Positions 21,433 through 28,809 of a stretch of 28,809 nt of DNA are shown here, one piece after another. The notes under the pieces were generated by a model. It was not told the DNA's origin and made no database searches. It saw nothing but the letters and a program-made list of their open reading frames with translations. The DNA is from a virus. A program made the position numbers and the translations under genes. Location of the stretch: positions 1 through 28,809 of the IMG/VR virus record IMGVR_UViG_3300017639_000004; one strand, given 5' to 3'. How positions within the stretch are numbered: position 1 is the first letter of the stretch; every line of letters starts with the position of its first letter.

Positions 21433-22689
21433 ATGGCGGCTCTCTCTCTCGTCGAACTGCTCAAGGGCGTCTCGGACCCGGTTGCGTCCGGGGTCATCGA
21501 GAACATCATCACCACCGACCAGCTCCTGGGCTCGCTGCCGATGCAGTCGGTCGGGACGCGCGGCTCGCTCACCTTCCGCCGCGAGAAGGCGCTCCCCTCG
21601 GTCAGCAAGCCCGCGTCGGCGGGCTCGATCACCGCGGACGCGTCGCTGGAGTTCACCCGGGTGTCGACGTTCTGCCGTCGCCTCGTGGTCGACCAGGACC
21701 TCGACATCCTCGACGCCGGCGAGGCGGGTGGGCTGATCTCGGCGCGCGCCGCTGCGATCTCGAAGGCCTCGAAGGCCATCGCGCGCACCTTCGGCGACGA
21801 CATCATCACGGGCAACTCGAACTGGACCGTCACGGTCAACGACTTCGGGTCGAGCGGCTACAGCGCGGCCACCATCGTGGTCGGCCCGGGCCACGACCCC
21901 TCGCGCGGTGCGGTCGGTACGATCAAGTACACGCACAGCGGGACCACCGTGCAGTACAAGGCCCCGGGCGACGTCGAGTACGGCGCCGCGGTGACCTACT
22001 CCGCCGGCGTCAAGGTCTACTCGGACAACGAGGACAAGTGGATCACGGTGAATTTCTCGTCGGGCTCGGCCTCGGCGAACGGCGTGACCGTGTTCACGAT
22101 CTCGGGCGGTGACCAGGAGGTCGACGGCGTGCAGCGTCTCGTCACCTCGGGGCAGACGATCAGCTCCACGGGCACCAACGGCGACGCGATCGCGCTCGCG
22201 ACGCTCGACCAGCTCGCCGACCTCGTGACCGACAACGGCGGGCCCAAGGCCTACTTCATGACCAAGCGCACCCGCCGCGCGGTGATGGCGCTGCTGCGTG
22301 CCGCGGGCGGCGCGACGATGATGGAGTACAAGGACGCGACCGCGCCGATGGGCAACCCGACCACGGTGCAGGTGCCGATGTACAACGGCATCCCGATCCT
22401 CTGCTCGGACTTCATCCCCGTGAACGAGTCGAAGGGCTCGGGTTCCACGCTCACGAGCGTGTACTGTGCGACCCTCGGCCCGGACGCGGGGCTCTCGGTG
22501 ATCTACTCCGACGCGTCGCTCGACGCCGAGGACGTGAACGTCATCTCGCGCGGCCCCGGCGGCCTCACCGTGGTGGACCTCGGGACCGTGCAGAACGCCG
22601 ACGTGAAGCGCGTGCGCGTCAAGGCCTACTGGGGCCTCGTGAACAAGTCCGAGAAGGGCCTCGCGCGCGCCAAGGAGATCACGAGCTGA
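21433..22689 (+). CDS. HK97-fold major capsid protein
   Basis: Main shell protein. 418 residues from ATG 21433, preceded by GAGG at five-base spacing. The N-terminal MAALSLVELLKGVSDPVASG and IITTDQLLGSLPMQSVGTRG fit the N-arm/E-loop region, then a P-domain helix (AAAISKASKAIARTFGDDII). Residues about 140-240 are an unusually beta-rich insertion (TVTVNDFGSSGYSAATIVVG; VTYSAGVKVYSDNEDKWITV). The A-domain follows, with TYRR-like AYFMTKRTRRAVMALLRAAG and MYNGIPILCSDFIPVNESKG, ending in LVNKSEKGLARAKEITS. These last two motifs are typical of this capsid group. The insertion is a likely surface domain. Confidence 0.88.
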   Translation: MAALSLVELLKGVSDPVASGVIENIITTDQLLGSLPMQSVGTRGSLTFRREKALPSVSKPASAGSITADASLEFTRVSTFCRRLVVDQDLDILDAGEAGGLISARAAAISKASKAIARTFGDDIITGNSNWTVTVNDFGSSGYSAATIVVGPGHDPSRGAVGTIKYTHSGTTVQYKAPGDVEYGAAVTYSAGVKVYSDNEDKWITVNFSSGSASANGVTVFTISGGDQEVDGVQRLVTSGQTISSTGTNGDAIALATLDQLADLVTDNGGPKAYFMTKRTRRAVMALLRAAGGATMMEYKDATAPMGNPTTVQVPMYNGIPILCSDFIPVNESKGSGSTLTSVYCATLGPDAGLSVIYSDASLDAEDVNVISRGPGGLTVVDLGTVQNADVKRVRVKAYWGLVNKSEKGLARAKEITS

Positions 22690-22733
22690 TCTCGTCCCGC
22701 CTCGACCGCTGAACCGCCCACGAGGAGCCCGCC

Positions 22734-23003
22734 ATGCCGACCAGCGATTGCCATCTCGACACCCCCACGGATCTCGTTCGCGTGCGCTGCACGGCGTACA
22801 CGGGCGACCTGCGCGGCGTGGTGTTCGTCGACGGCGTGGCGCAGGGCCCCATGTCTCGCGTCGTTGCCGAGCGGCTGCTGGGCATCCTCGGGCGGGAGTT
22901 CGCCATCGTCGGCCCGTGGGAGGTCGCGGCTGTGCCCGCGCCTCCCACGGCGCCCTCCATCCCCGCCCCCATCAAGCCCACCAAGCCCGCGCGGGTGCGC
23001 TGA
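22734..23003 (+). CDS. Small hypothetical head-region protein
   Basis: 89 residues from ATG 22734, with GAGGAG eight bases upstream. A compact beta-rich first half (LVRVRCTAYTGDLRGVVFVD) is followed by a Pro-rich tail (VPAPPTAPSIPAPIKPTKPA). Its stop overlaps the next ATG by one base. The place between capsid and connector genes suggests a head decoration or an accessory assembly protein. No family recognised. Confidence 0.6.
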   Translation: MPTSDCHLDTPTDLVRVRCTAYTGDLRGVVFVDGVAQGPMSRVVAERLLGILGREFAIVGPWEVAAVPAPPTAPSIPAPIKPTKPARVR

Positions 23004-23404
23004 TGGTCTGGGCGACCACCGCCACCATCGACGCCCGCTCCATCGCTGCGCGCGGCGCGCTGTCGGCCTTCTCGGCTGCAGCCGTCGCGCGTGGGGATGC
23101 CGCGGTCACGGACTACGACGACTTCATCACCGATGCCCACGGGCAGGTGGTGGAGGTCCTCGCGCAGCGCGGGATCACCGAGGGCTCGGTGACGAGCACG
23201 GCGGGCGTGACGCGCGCGGAGACCGACCTCGTGCTCGCGCTCCTCTTCGAGAGCGTGCAGCAGATCGCCCGCGAGGGCACGGGCGACCAGTTCGCGCAGC
23301 AGGCGGCGTTCTTCCGCGACTCCTTCGAGCGCGAGATCGCGCGGGCGCAGCCCATCGACGACGTGCGCGGCACGGGCCGCGGGTTCGGGTGGGGCCGTGG
23401 CTGA
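23003..23404 (+). CDS. Putative head-tail connector protein
   Basis: 133 residues from ATG 23003. All-helical: ARSIAARGALSAFSAAAVAR, then HGQVVEVLAQRGITEGSVTS and ETDLVLALLFESVQQIAREG. The length, helical character and slot right after the capsid gene match the adaptor proteins (HK97 gp6 / SPP1 gp15 class) that seat on the portal. Assignment is by position and secondary structure only. It overlaps the next GTG by eight bases. Confidence 0.5.
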   Translation: MVWATTATIDARSIAARGALSAFSAAAVARGDAAVTDYDDFITDAHGQVVEVLAQRGITEGSVTSTAGVTRAETDLVLALLFESVQQIAREGTGDQFAQQAAFFRDSFEREIARAQPIDDVRGTGRGFGWGRG

Positions 23405-23882
23405 CCTCTCGGCGATCCCTGCGAAGATCCAGGCGCTCGCGGTCGCGGCGGTGACCACGCTCAAGGGCGTGCAGGCGCACGCCGACATCACCGACCCGGA
23501 GTTTCCCGGCGCGCTGTTCCACCGCGGCGTGTCGGTGGGGATCGTCGCGACCGACTACCGCACGGGCGAGACCGGGCTCAACCGCGCGATGACGCCGCGC
23601 TACAAGCTGATCCGTGTCGCGCTGCGCGTGGGCTACCTCTTCGGCCGCGACGCGCTCCTGGTGAGCGCCACGGCGCGCGGGAGCTTCGACGGCGCGAGCA
23701 TCGACGCGGCCTCCGACCTCGACACGATCGAGGCGGCGGTGACGCAGTCGACCTCGTGGTCGGGCACGACCCCGGCCATCGTGAGCGTGCGCCGCTTGGG
23801 GCCGACGTCGTGCGACCGGATCGCGGAGCTCAACCGCGCGCTGGCGACGGTGTTCTTCGACGTGGAGGTCTCGATCACATGA
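23397..23882 (+). CDS. Putative tail terminator / minor structural protein
   Basis: 161 residues from GTG 23397. Alpha/beta pattern: IPAKIQALAVAAVTTLKGVQ, then a beta-rich core (YKLIRVALRVGYLFGRDALL) and a C-terminal strand ending VFFDVEVSIT. The composition resembles tail terminator proteins (lambda gpU-like), which stop tail tube growth and join tail to head. The four-base ATGA overlap with the next gene and its place in the connector cluster support a joining role. No signature motif can be cited. Confidence 0.45.
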   Translation: MADLSAIPAKIQALAVAAVTTLKGVQAHADITDPEFPGALFHRGVSVGIVATDYRTGETGLNRAMTPRYKLIRVALRVGYLFGRDALLVSATARGSFDGASIDAASDLDTIEAAVTQSTSWSGTTPAIVSVRRLGPTSCDRIAELNRALATVFFDVEVSIT

Positions 23883-24400
23883 GCATCAACGTCCGCAGCA
23901 ACGTCAGCGCTCTCGCGCTCATGGAGATGCAGCTCCGGGGCGTGGTCGCGGGGATGGGGCAGACGTGGGCCATCGCCTTTGACGGCCCCGCCACGCCGCG
24001 TCGGCCGTACCCCACGCTGCGCCCCCGCAAGGGCCCCGCGGGCAAGCAGCCGACGAACGCCGAGGTGTTGCAGTACCTCGAGGCGAGCGGGCGCACGCTC
24101 ACAAAGCTCGACGCGGCCTTCAAGGCGCGGGCGCTCTCGTACGTGCTTGCGCGGTTCCGCGGGCGGGCGATCCCGCAGCCGCAGAACGTGATGTTCGCGC
24201 TGGCGCCGTTCGTCAAAGAGACCTTCCTCGCGCGCGCCCTGCACAGCGGCGCCGACATCGAGGGCGAGATCCCGGAGAACAGCGCGGAGTGGACCGAGCG
24301 CAAGCGAAAGCTCGGGCTGTCGACGAACAAGATGAAGGCGAGCGGTCAGCTCGCATCGTGGCTCAAGGGTTCGCGGTTCCGCGTGGTGCGGGTGAAGTGA
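23879..24400 (+). CDS. Putative head-tail joining protein (gp10-like)
   Basis: 173 residues from ATG 23879 (ATGA overlap). A helical N-terminus (SALALMEMQLRGVVAGMGQT), a basic loop (RPYPTLRPRKGPAGKQPTNA), KARALSYVLARFRGRAIPQP and a basic C-terminus ending KGSRFRVVRVK. Basic proteins of this size in this slot often plug the connector or complete the tail (HK97 gp10/neck protein class). Other neck-protein roles are possible. Confidence 0.45.
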   Translation: MSINVRSNVSALALMEMQLRGVVAGMGQTWAIAFDGPATPRRPYPTLRPRKGPAGKQPTNAEVLQYLEASGRTLTKLDAAFKARALSYVLARFRGRAIPQPQNVMFALAPFVKETFLARALHSGADIEGEIPENSAEWTERKRKLGLSTNKMKASGQLASWLKGSRFRVVRVK

Positions 24401-24407
24401 GGGCGAG

Positions 24408-25670
24408 ATGACCTGGGAGAACGTCAACAAGCGCAACGGCATCGTGCGGTTCGGCCGCGAGGCGACCTTCGGCACGGCGTCGTCGAACATGAAGGCCCTG
24501 CTCAACCGCGCCGACCCGCCGTGGCCGCTCGCGGGCAAGACGCAGAAGATGATCGCGCGTCAGGACAGCCTGACCTCGCGCCGCGCGTACCAGACGCCCG
24601 TGAAGGGGATGAAGAGCGGGAGCCCGGTGTCCCTCGCGGTCGACGTGAAGCCCCCTTCGGGGCGGCTCAACGCGTCGGCCACGCCGGTGGCGTTCAGCCA
24701 CGCGGACGCGCTCTCGCATCAGCTCCTGTGGCGCGCGGCGATGGGCGGCGAGCTCACGCCGGCGGCGGGGTCCGCGGTGGTGAGCGTTGCAAGCGCGGAC
24801 GTGACGGTGACCACGGGCCACGGCACCCGCTTCGCCGTGGGGCAGTGGCTGCTCTACGAGGCTACGGCCGGGACGCTCACGCCGCACCAGGTCACGGGCA
24901 TCGCGACCGACGTGCTGACGGTGCAGCCCCCGCTGCCGGGCACGCCGCAGGCGGGCGAGGTGATCCGCAACCTCTACAACTACTTCCTCGCCGAGGACGA
25001 CACGCAGACCTTCACCGTCGACCACGCGCCGATCGAGGCGGGGTCGAACGAGGCGCAGTCGCGCGGCCGGGGCTGCGTGTTCTCGCCGGAGCTCACCCTC
25101 CCGCTCGGCGAGGTCCCCATGCTGACCCTCACGGGCACGGCGGCGGACCACGACGGCTTCGGCGACCTCTCGCTCTCCGAGACGCCGGTGTCCGACGACA
25201 TGGGCTCGCCCTTCGCCCTGGACGTGTCCTCGGGCAACGGCGGGCTGTGGCTCGCGTCGTCGCTCTCGAGCACGCCCTCGGCGTCGCTCATCACCGCGGT
25301 CAAGCTGACGATCCCGCGGCAGTGGCAGGAGATCCCCGGCGCGGGCGGCGTGTCGAGCCTCGCGGCGATCAAGGAGGTCGCGAGCCTGCAGCAGCAGATC
25401 CAGGTGGAGCTCACCCTGCGCGGCGGGACCGCCGAGGTCACCGCGTTCGCGAACATGAGCAGTCGGCACCTCGTGCTCTTCGGCCTCTCGGGCACGGGCA
25501 CCTCGGGCCGGGCGTTCCTCGTGCACGTCCCCAAGGCCGTCCCCGCGACGCCGCCCACGGTGACGCCAGACGGGGAGCTGGCGTTCTGCCGCATGGTCCT
25601 CACGGCGCAGAGGAACAGCCTCGCGTCGACGGACCTCGCGACCTCCAACGTGATCGTGGCGTGGGGCTGA
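24408..25670 (+). CDS. Major tail (tube) protein
   Basis: Builds the tail tube. 420 residues from ATG 24408, longer than the usual 150-300 for tube proteins. The N-terminal third has the FGREATFGTASSNMKALLNR opening often seen in tail-tube proteins of this kind. The centre is beta-rich (AGSAVVSVASADVTVTTGHG; LTGTAADHDGFGDLSLSET), with AVKLTIPRQWQEIPGAG later. The C-terminus ends LATSNVIVAWG. Followed directly by the chaperone and tape measure, the order is that of siphovirus tails. The extra length suggests a decoration domain on the tube. Confidence 0.75.
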   Translation: MTWENVNKRNGIVRFGREATFGTASSNMKALLNRADPPWPLAGKTQKMIARQDSLTSRRAYQTPVKGMKSGSPVSLAVDVKPPSGRLNASATPVAFSHADALSHQLLWRAAMGGELTPAAGSAVVSVASADVTVTTGHGTRFAVGQWLLYEATAGTLTPHQVTGIATDVLTVQPPLPGTPQAGEVIRNLYNYFLAEDDTQTFTVDHAPIEAGSNEAQSRGRGCVFSPELTLPLGEVPMLTLTGTAADHDGFGDLSLSETPVSDDMGSPFALDVSSGNGGLWLASSLSSTPSASLITAVKLTIPRQWQEIPGAGGVSSLAAIKEVASLQQQIQVELTLRGGTAEVTAFANMSSRHLVLFGLSGTGTSGRAFLVHVPKAVPATPPTVTPDGELAFCRMVLTAQRNSLASTDLATSNVIVAWG

Positions 25671-25764
25671 GATGCCGAACCCTTCACACCCCCTGTGGGC
25701 TGCGTGCTCGGGCGATCCGGCCATCGCGACCACGAAGCCGAACAGCCCCGAGCGTGAGGTGCTT

Positions 25765-26163
25765 ATGGCCTACGTCAAGGGCCGGGAGATCGCACAGCTC
25801 GCCGCGGTGACCCTCGTGCCGGGGCAGCAGCCCGTCCTCGTGGAGCTTGCGCCCCTCAGCGCGAAGCTCCGCGCGGCGGCGCTGGGCTTCCCGAACGAGC
25901 CGCAGCGCCGCCTCGTCGCGTGCCAGTACGCGGCGCGCAAGGTGATGCTCGCGTGGACCGTCGAGGGCACGCAGGTCACGGGCTCCGCGGAGGAGCTCGA
26001 CGCGACCGACGGCGTCCTCTCGGAGAAGGGCGTCGCGCGGCTGCAGGAACTCGTGGGCGGCGAGGGCATCGAGGAGCTCGGGAGCCTCGCGCTGCAGCGG
26101 GCCACGGTGCACCCGAGGGCCCTCAGCCCTTTCGTGCTGCCGTCGCACTCGGGCGGCGCGTAG
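25765..26163 (+). CDS. Tail assembly chaperone (gpG-like)
   Basis: Chaperone bound to the tape measure during tail assembly; not in the finished virion. 132 residues from ATG 25765, chosen because GAGG lies five bases before it; ATG 25672 in frame would add 31 residues with a weak ribosome site. VKGREIAQLAAVTLVPGQQP and VELAPLSAKLRAAALGFPNE precede a helical C-terminal half. Just before its stop is the slippery heptamer CCCTTTC in the correct phase, which opens into a long -1-frame extension. This G/GT arrangement, upstream of the tape measure, is nearly diagnostic for this family. Confidence 0.7.
   Translation: MAYVKGREIAQLAAVTLVPGQQPVLVELAPLSAKLRAAALGFPNEPQRRLVACQYAARKVMLAWTVEGTQVTGSAEELDATDGVLSEKGVARLQELVGGEGIEELGSLALQRATVHPRALSPFVLPSHSGGA
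26127..26133 (+). other. Predicted -1 programmed frameshift site
   Basis: CCCTTTC is read as C CCT TTC in the chaperone frame, i.e. the X XXY YYZ pattern. A one-base backward slip re-pairs as CCC TTT, and translation continues at 26133 in the -1 frame, avoiding the TAG at 26161. The expected long product is the gpGT fusion. Confidence 0.65.
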
Positions 26164-26612
26164 CCGTCGTCGAGGCGACGGAGAAGGAGTGCGGGTGCAG
26201 GCGCGCGGAGAAAGCTCGGACGAGTCCACGAACGCCCGAGGCGCGCGCCGCCGCGGAGCGTGGCGCCGAAGGCGCGCGCGTGGCGTGGGGGTGTGGTCGG
26301 GGCGGGAAACCCAGGGCACACCTCGCGTTGCTCGCCGAGGGCTTCTGGCGCGCGATGGGGGCGGCGCCCTGCGAGGGGTGTCCCTTCGAGGGCGTCTACC
26401 ACGCGGCCGGTGGATGGACGCGCGAGGTGTTCGACGCGATGGCGCTGACGAGCACGGGCGACGGCGGGGTCGGGATGCCGTGGCCCGAGGCGCTCGGACG
26501 GGACGTCACGGCGGCGGACCGGGAGGCCATCCTCGCGGTGCAGACGGCGCGGGCGGCGATGGTGCGCGCCGAGCGTGCGGAGCGGGAGGCACGGGAAGCG
26601 CGGGAGGAGTAG
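26133..26612 (+). CDS. -1 frame extension of tail assembly chaperone (gpGT C-terminal part)
   Basis: About 159 codons with no credible start of their own near the beginning; the next in-frame GTG is near 26279 with no good ribosome site. After the slip the protein reads RAAVALGRRVAVVEATEKEC, then a basic, Cys-containing segment (GCRRAEKARTSPRTPEARAA), a globular part (LALLAEGFWRAMGAAPCEG; GVYHAAGGWTREVFDAMAL) and a helical acidic end (RAERAEREAREAREE). In lambda and other phages the GT extension binds the tape measure, and that is the likely function here. Confidence 0.6.
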   Translation, partial: RAAVALGRRVAVVEATEKECGCRRAEKARTSPRTPEARAAAERGAEGARVAWGCGRGGKPRAHLALLAEGFWRAMGAAPCEGCPFEGVYHAAGGWTREVFDAMALTSTGDGGVGMPWPEALGRDVTAADREAILAVQTARAAMVRAERAEREAREAREE

Positions 26613-26621
26613 TCTCGCCGC

Positions 26622-26867
26622 GTGCTGATCTTCGCGACGGGGTGGAGCCCTCGGGGCGTGCGCGCGATGCGTGCGCGTCACCCGCTGGTGCGGTGGTGGG
26701 AGCCCGGGAGCGCGACGCTCGCCGACGTGATCCGCGCGGTGTGCGGGTGCGACGCCGACGTGCTCGACGGGCCTGCGCCGACGGATGCGTGCGCGCCGCT
26801 CTGGTGCGGGCCGTGGGCGGGTGCGGTGCGGTGCGACGGGACGTGCAAGGCGGTGTCGAGCCGCTGA
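26622..26867 (+). CDS. Small Cys-containing hypothetical tail-region protein
   Basis: 81 residues from GTG 26622, between the chaperone and the tape measure; GGAGG lies about 13 bases upstream. The sequence VLIFATGWSPRGVRAMRARH is followed by ADVIRAVCGCDADVLDGPAP and a Cys-rich end (ACAPLWCGPWAGAVRCDGTC). Five Cys residues could form disulphides or bind metal. No family recognised. An insertion at this position is unusual but not rare. Confidence 0.5.
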   Translation: MLIFATGWSPRGVRAMRARHPLVRWWEPGSATLADVIRAVCGCDADVLDGPAPTDACAPLWCGPWAGAVRCDGTCKAVSSR

Positions 26868-26876
26868 GGGGGCGGC

Positions 26877-28809
26877 ATGGCTGAACGAATCATCCTCGAG
26901 GGCGGGGTCGACCCACTGCTGATGGGGCAGGTCCACGCGCTCGCCAACGGCATCAAGCGTGTCGGCGAGGAGTCCCAGGCGCTCGCGGGCGCACCCGCGC
27001 AGGGGGCCAAGGAGCTCGGCGCGGAGATGGGCCGGGCCGCGGACCGCGCGGACGGCCTCGGCGTGTCCCTGCGGGGCGTGGGCGAGGCGGCGCGGCACCT
27101 CAACGAGATCCGCAGCGCGGCGGTGGCGTTCGGGGAGGCGGCGCTCGGCGCGGTGCGCGGCGTGGCAGAGCTCGCGAGCGAGCAGCAGCGGCTCAACGCG
27201 AACAGCGCGCGACTCCGGCTGGACTTCGCGCGCGCAGCCGAGGGCGCGGGCGGGTTCGCGACCGAGATGCAGACGATGCGCCTCGCGACCGACCTCGCGA
27301 ACCGCAACATCCGGGTCACGCAGACCGAGCTCGACGCGCTCGCGCGGATCGGCATGGCCCGCGCGCGCGACTCCGGGCAGGAGTTCGATCAGGTGATGGA
27401 GTCGCTCGGCGACAGCATCATCGAGGGCGGCGAGGAGCTCGGGAAGTTCGGGCAGGAGCTGCTCAGCGTCGCCGACGAGTCGCACAACGCGAACGACCGC
27501 CTCGGCGCGCTGGTGAGCCGCGCGCGCGAGGTGCCCGAGACGATGCGCACGGCGTCGGACGAGGTCGCGCGCTTCGAGAACCAGCTCCGACAGGCGGGGC
27601 GGTACGTCAGCACGGGCTTCGTCGAGGAAATGGCACGGCTACAGACCGTGTCCTCGCAGACCCGCGGGCTTCGCACCGACGCCGAAGAGGCCCGGCGCGA
27701 GATGGAGTCCCTGGGGCGCGCCGCGGCGTACGTGCTCACGCAGGTCGGGAACGTCGCAGGGATCATTGTGGGTGCCATCGCGATGAGCGTGCGAGGTATC
27801 GCAGGGGCCTTCGAGGGGCTCGGCGAAGCGATTCGCACGCGGAGCCTGAGCGGGCTGCGCACGGGCACGGCGGGGGCCGCGGACGACCTGCGGGGGATTC
27901 AGCAGTTCATCGAGGCGCGCATGGCCTCGATGACGGCGATGCGCGCCGACGCCGGGCCGCGCACGTCCGCTGCTGCGGGGGCAGCAGAGGCGGCGCCGGT
28001 TGACCTCGTGGTCACCGCGCAGGCCGAAGGGCGCGACCCCATCACGGGCCGGGACATCGTCGCGGCGAACACCAACGCCGGGAGCACGTCGGCGCGCACG
28101 CAACGCCCCTCGCTCAACGACCTGATGGGCCGCGCCTTCGAGCGCAGCGGCCCCCGCGTAGAGCTCGGCCCCGGCCCTGGCGAGATGGACGCCGAGCAGC
28201 TTGCAGCGACCGACGCGAAGGCGCGCGAGTCGATGCAGCTCACCATGTCGCCCCTCGACGCCCTGCGCCTGCGGGCCCGCGAGGGACGGCGCGACGCGCG
28301 CACGGCCTCGGAGGCCTCCCTCGCCGACGCGCGCGACCCCGCGGTGCAGGCCGAGCAGGCGCTGCAGCGCGCCCTCGACACCCAGGTCGAGCGCGAGCGC
28401 GCCACAAGCGAGGAGCGCCTGCGCGTGCAGGAGAGCTTCACCGACCAGTGGGAGCGGCTGCACCGGCGACAGGCGAGCGCGACGACGGCGAGCGTGGACA
28501 TGGCCAACGGGGCCATCACGAAGTTCGGCGAGAGCTTCGGCAAGCACGTCAACCTCATCCTCTCCGGGCAGGAGTCGGTCGGCGAGGGCGTGCTCAACAT
28601 GGTGCAGGAGGTCGTCACCGGCATCGGGCAGGAGGCGATCGTCAAAGCCGCGATGAGCACGGCCGAGGGCGTTGCAGCGCTCGCGGGCGTGCTGACGGCG
28701 CCCCTCGCGCCGGGGCATTTCGCAGCCGCGGGCGCCTACGCCGCCGTCGGTGTCGCGGCCCTCGGTGCCGGTGCCATCCTCGGCGCGGCCCGGGGCTCGG
28801 GCGGTGGCG
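26877..28809 (+). CDS. Tape measure protein, partial
   Basis: Sets tail length and is ejected ahead of the DNA. ATG 26877; the frame stays open for 644 codons to the window edge. N-terminal AERIILEGGVDPLLMGQVHA leads into long Ala/Glu/Arg-rich helices (AAVAFGEAALGAVRGVAELA; RTDAEEARREMESLGRAAA). There is a hydrophobic stretch near residues 285-310 (AGIIVGAIAMSVRGIAGAF) and a second near the end (AAVGVAALGAGAILGAARG), typical of tape measure proteins. A Ser/Thr/Pro-rich hinge separates the two helical halves. The order after MTP and chaperone confirms it. The C-terminus lies beyond the window. Confidence 0.85.
   Translation, partial: MAERIILEGGVDPLLMGQVHALANGIKRVGEESQALAGAPAQGAKELGAEMGRAADRADGLGVSLRGVGEAARHLNEIRSAAVAFGEAALGAVRGVAELASEQQRLNANSARLRLDFARAAEGAGGFATEMQTMRLATDLANRNIRVTQTELDALARIGMARARDSGQEFDQVMESLGDSIIEGGEELGKFGQELLSVADESHNANDRLGALVSRAREVPETMRTASDEVARFENQLRQAGRYVSTGFVEEMARLQTVSSQTRGLRTDAEEARREMESLGRAAAYVLTQVGNVAGIIVGAIAMSVRGIAGAFEGLGEAIRTRSLSGLRTGTAGAADDLRGIQQFIEARMASMTAMRADAGPRTSAAAGAAEAAPVDLVVTAQAEGRDPITGRDIVAANTNAGSTSARTQRPSLNDLMGRAFERSGPRVELGPGPGEMDAEQLAATDAKARESMQLTMSPLDALRLRAREGRRDARTASEASLADARDPAVQAEQALQRALDTQVERERATSEERLRVQESFTDQWERLHRRQASATTASVDMANGAITKFGESFGKHVNLILSGQESVGEGVLNMVQEVVTGIGQEAIVKAAMSTAEGVAALAGVLTAPLAPGHFAAAGAYAAVGVAALGAGAILGAARGSGGG

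Noticed and set aside
25672-25764. Upstream start (ATG 25672) for the tail chaperone
   Set aside because: The extra 31 residues lack a clear fold and the ATG has a poor ribosome site, whereas ATG 25765 has GAGG at five bases. It cannot be excluded.
26279-26612. Independent gene for the -1 frame after the chaperone
   Set aside because: The frame is open far upstream of any start, overlaps the chaperone in -1 phase and meets a slippery heptamer, so a frameshift extension explains it better.

Overview
The window is a host-prophage junction in a very GC-rich bacterium. Bases 1-980 (minus strand) hold the N-terminal two thirds of a host thymidine phosphorylase. A tRNA-Gln(UUG) gene follows at 1040-1113, and everything from there to the right edge reads as one temperate tailed-phage genome integrated at that tRNA. 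The host is probably a member of the Myxococcota. I infer this from the extreme GC content and from a sigma-region-4-like protein (11482-12009) whose Cys/His pattern I associate with that phylum. The sequence alone does not prove it.

Leftward (lysogeny, recombination, modification) arm, 9337 down to 1082: about fifteen tightly packed minus-strand genes, most joined by 4-base GTGA/ATGA overlaps. In transcription order it carries small zinc-ribbon proteins, a RecT-family annealing protein, an SSB-like protein ending in an acidic IPF tail, a C5-cytosine DNA methyltransferase with a four-copy 40-residue repeat, more Cys-rich small proteins, a putative excisionase and a tyrosine integrase. The integrase 3' end runs into the tRNA gene.

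Switch, 9380-10850: a short HTH repressor without a self-cleavage domain, an ImmA/IrrE-type metallopeptidase just downstream of it, a divergent Cro-like HTH gene, and copies of the palindrome CTATCGCGATAG both between the divergent genes and ahead of the leftward operon. This looks like an ImmR/ImmA-style switch.

Rightward early (replication) arm, 10527-16592: the Cro-like gene, small unknowns including one membrane protein, the sigma-region-4-like protein with a sliding-clamp-like N-terminal motif, an SF2 helicase with a C-terminal zinc ribbon, a VRR-NUC nuclease, a small protein starting with a clamp-like QPDLF, and a PrimPol-VapE primase/helicase. It is followed by a 355-base, unusually AT-rich stretch packed with TGTAAC/GTTACA repeats that is a good candidate replication origin.

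Late (virion) arm, 16593-28809: an unknown protein, putative small terminase, large terminase, portal, scaffold, HK97-type major capsid protein, four head-tail connector/completion candidates, major tail protein, tail assembly chaperone with a probable -1 programmed frameshift (slippery CCCTTTC), a small unknown, and a tape measure protein cut by the window edge. The layout indicates a long-tailed siphovirus-like phage. Remaining tail, lysis genes and the distal attachment site must lie to the right of this window.
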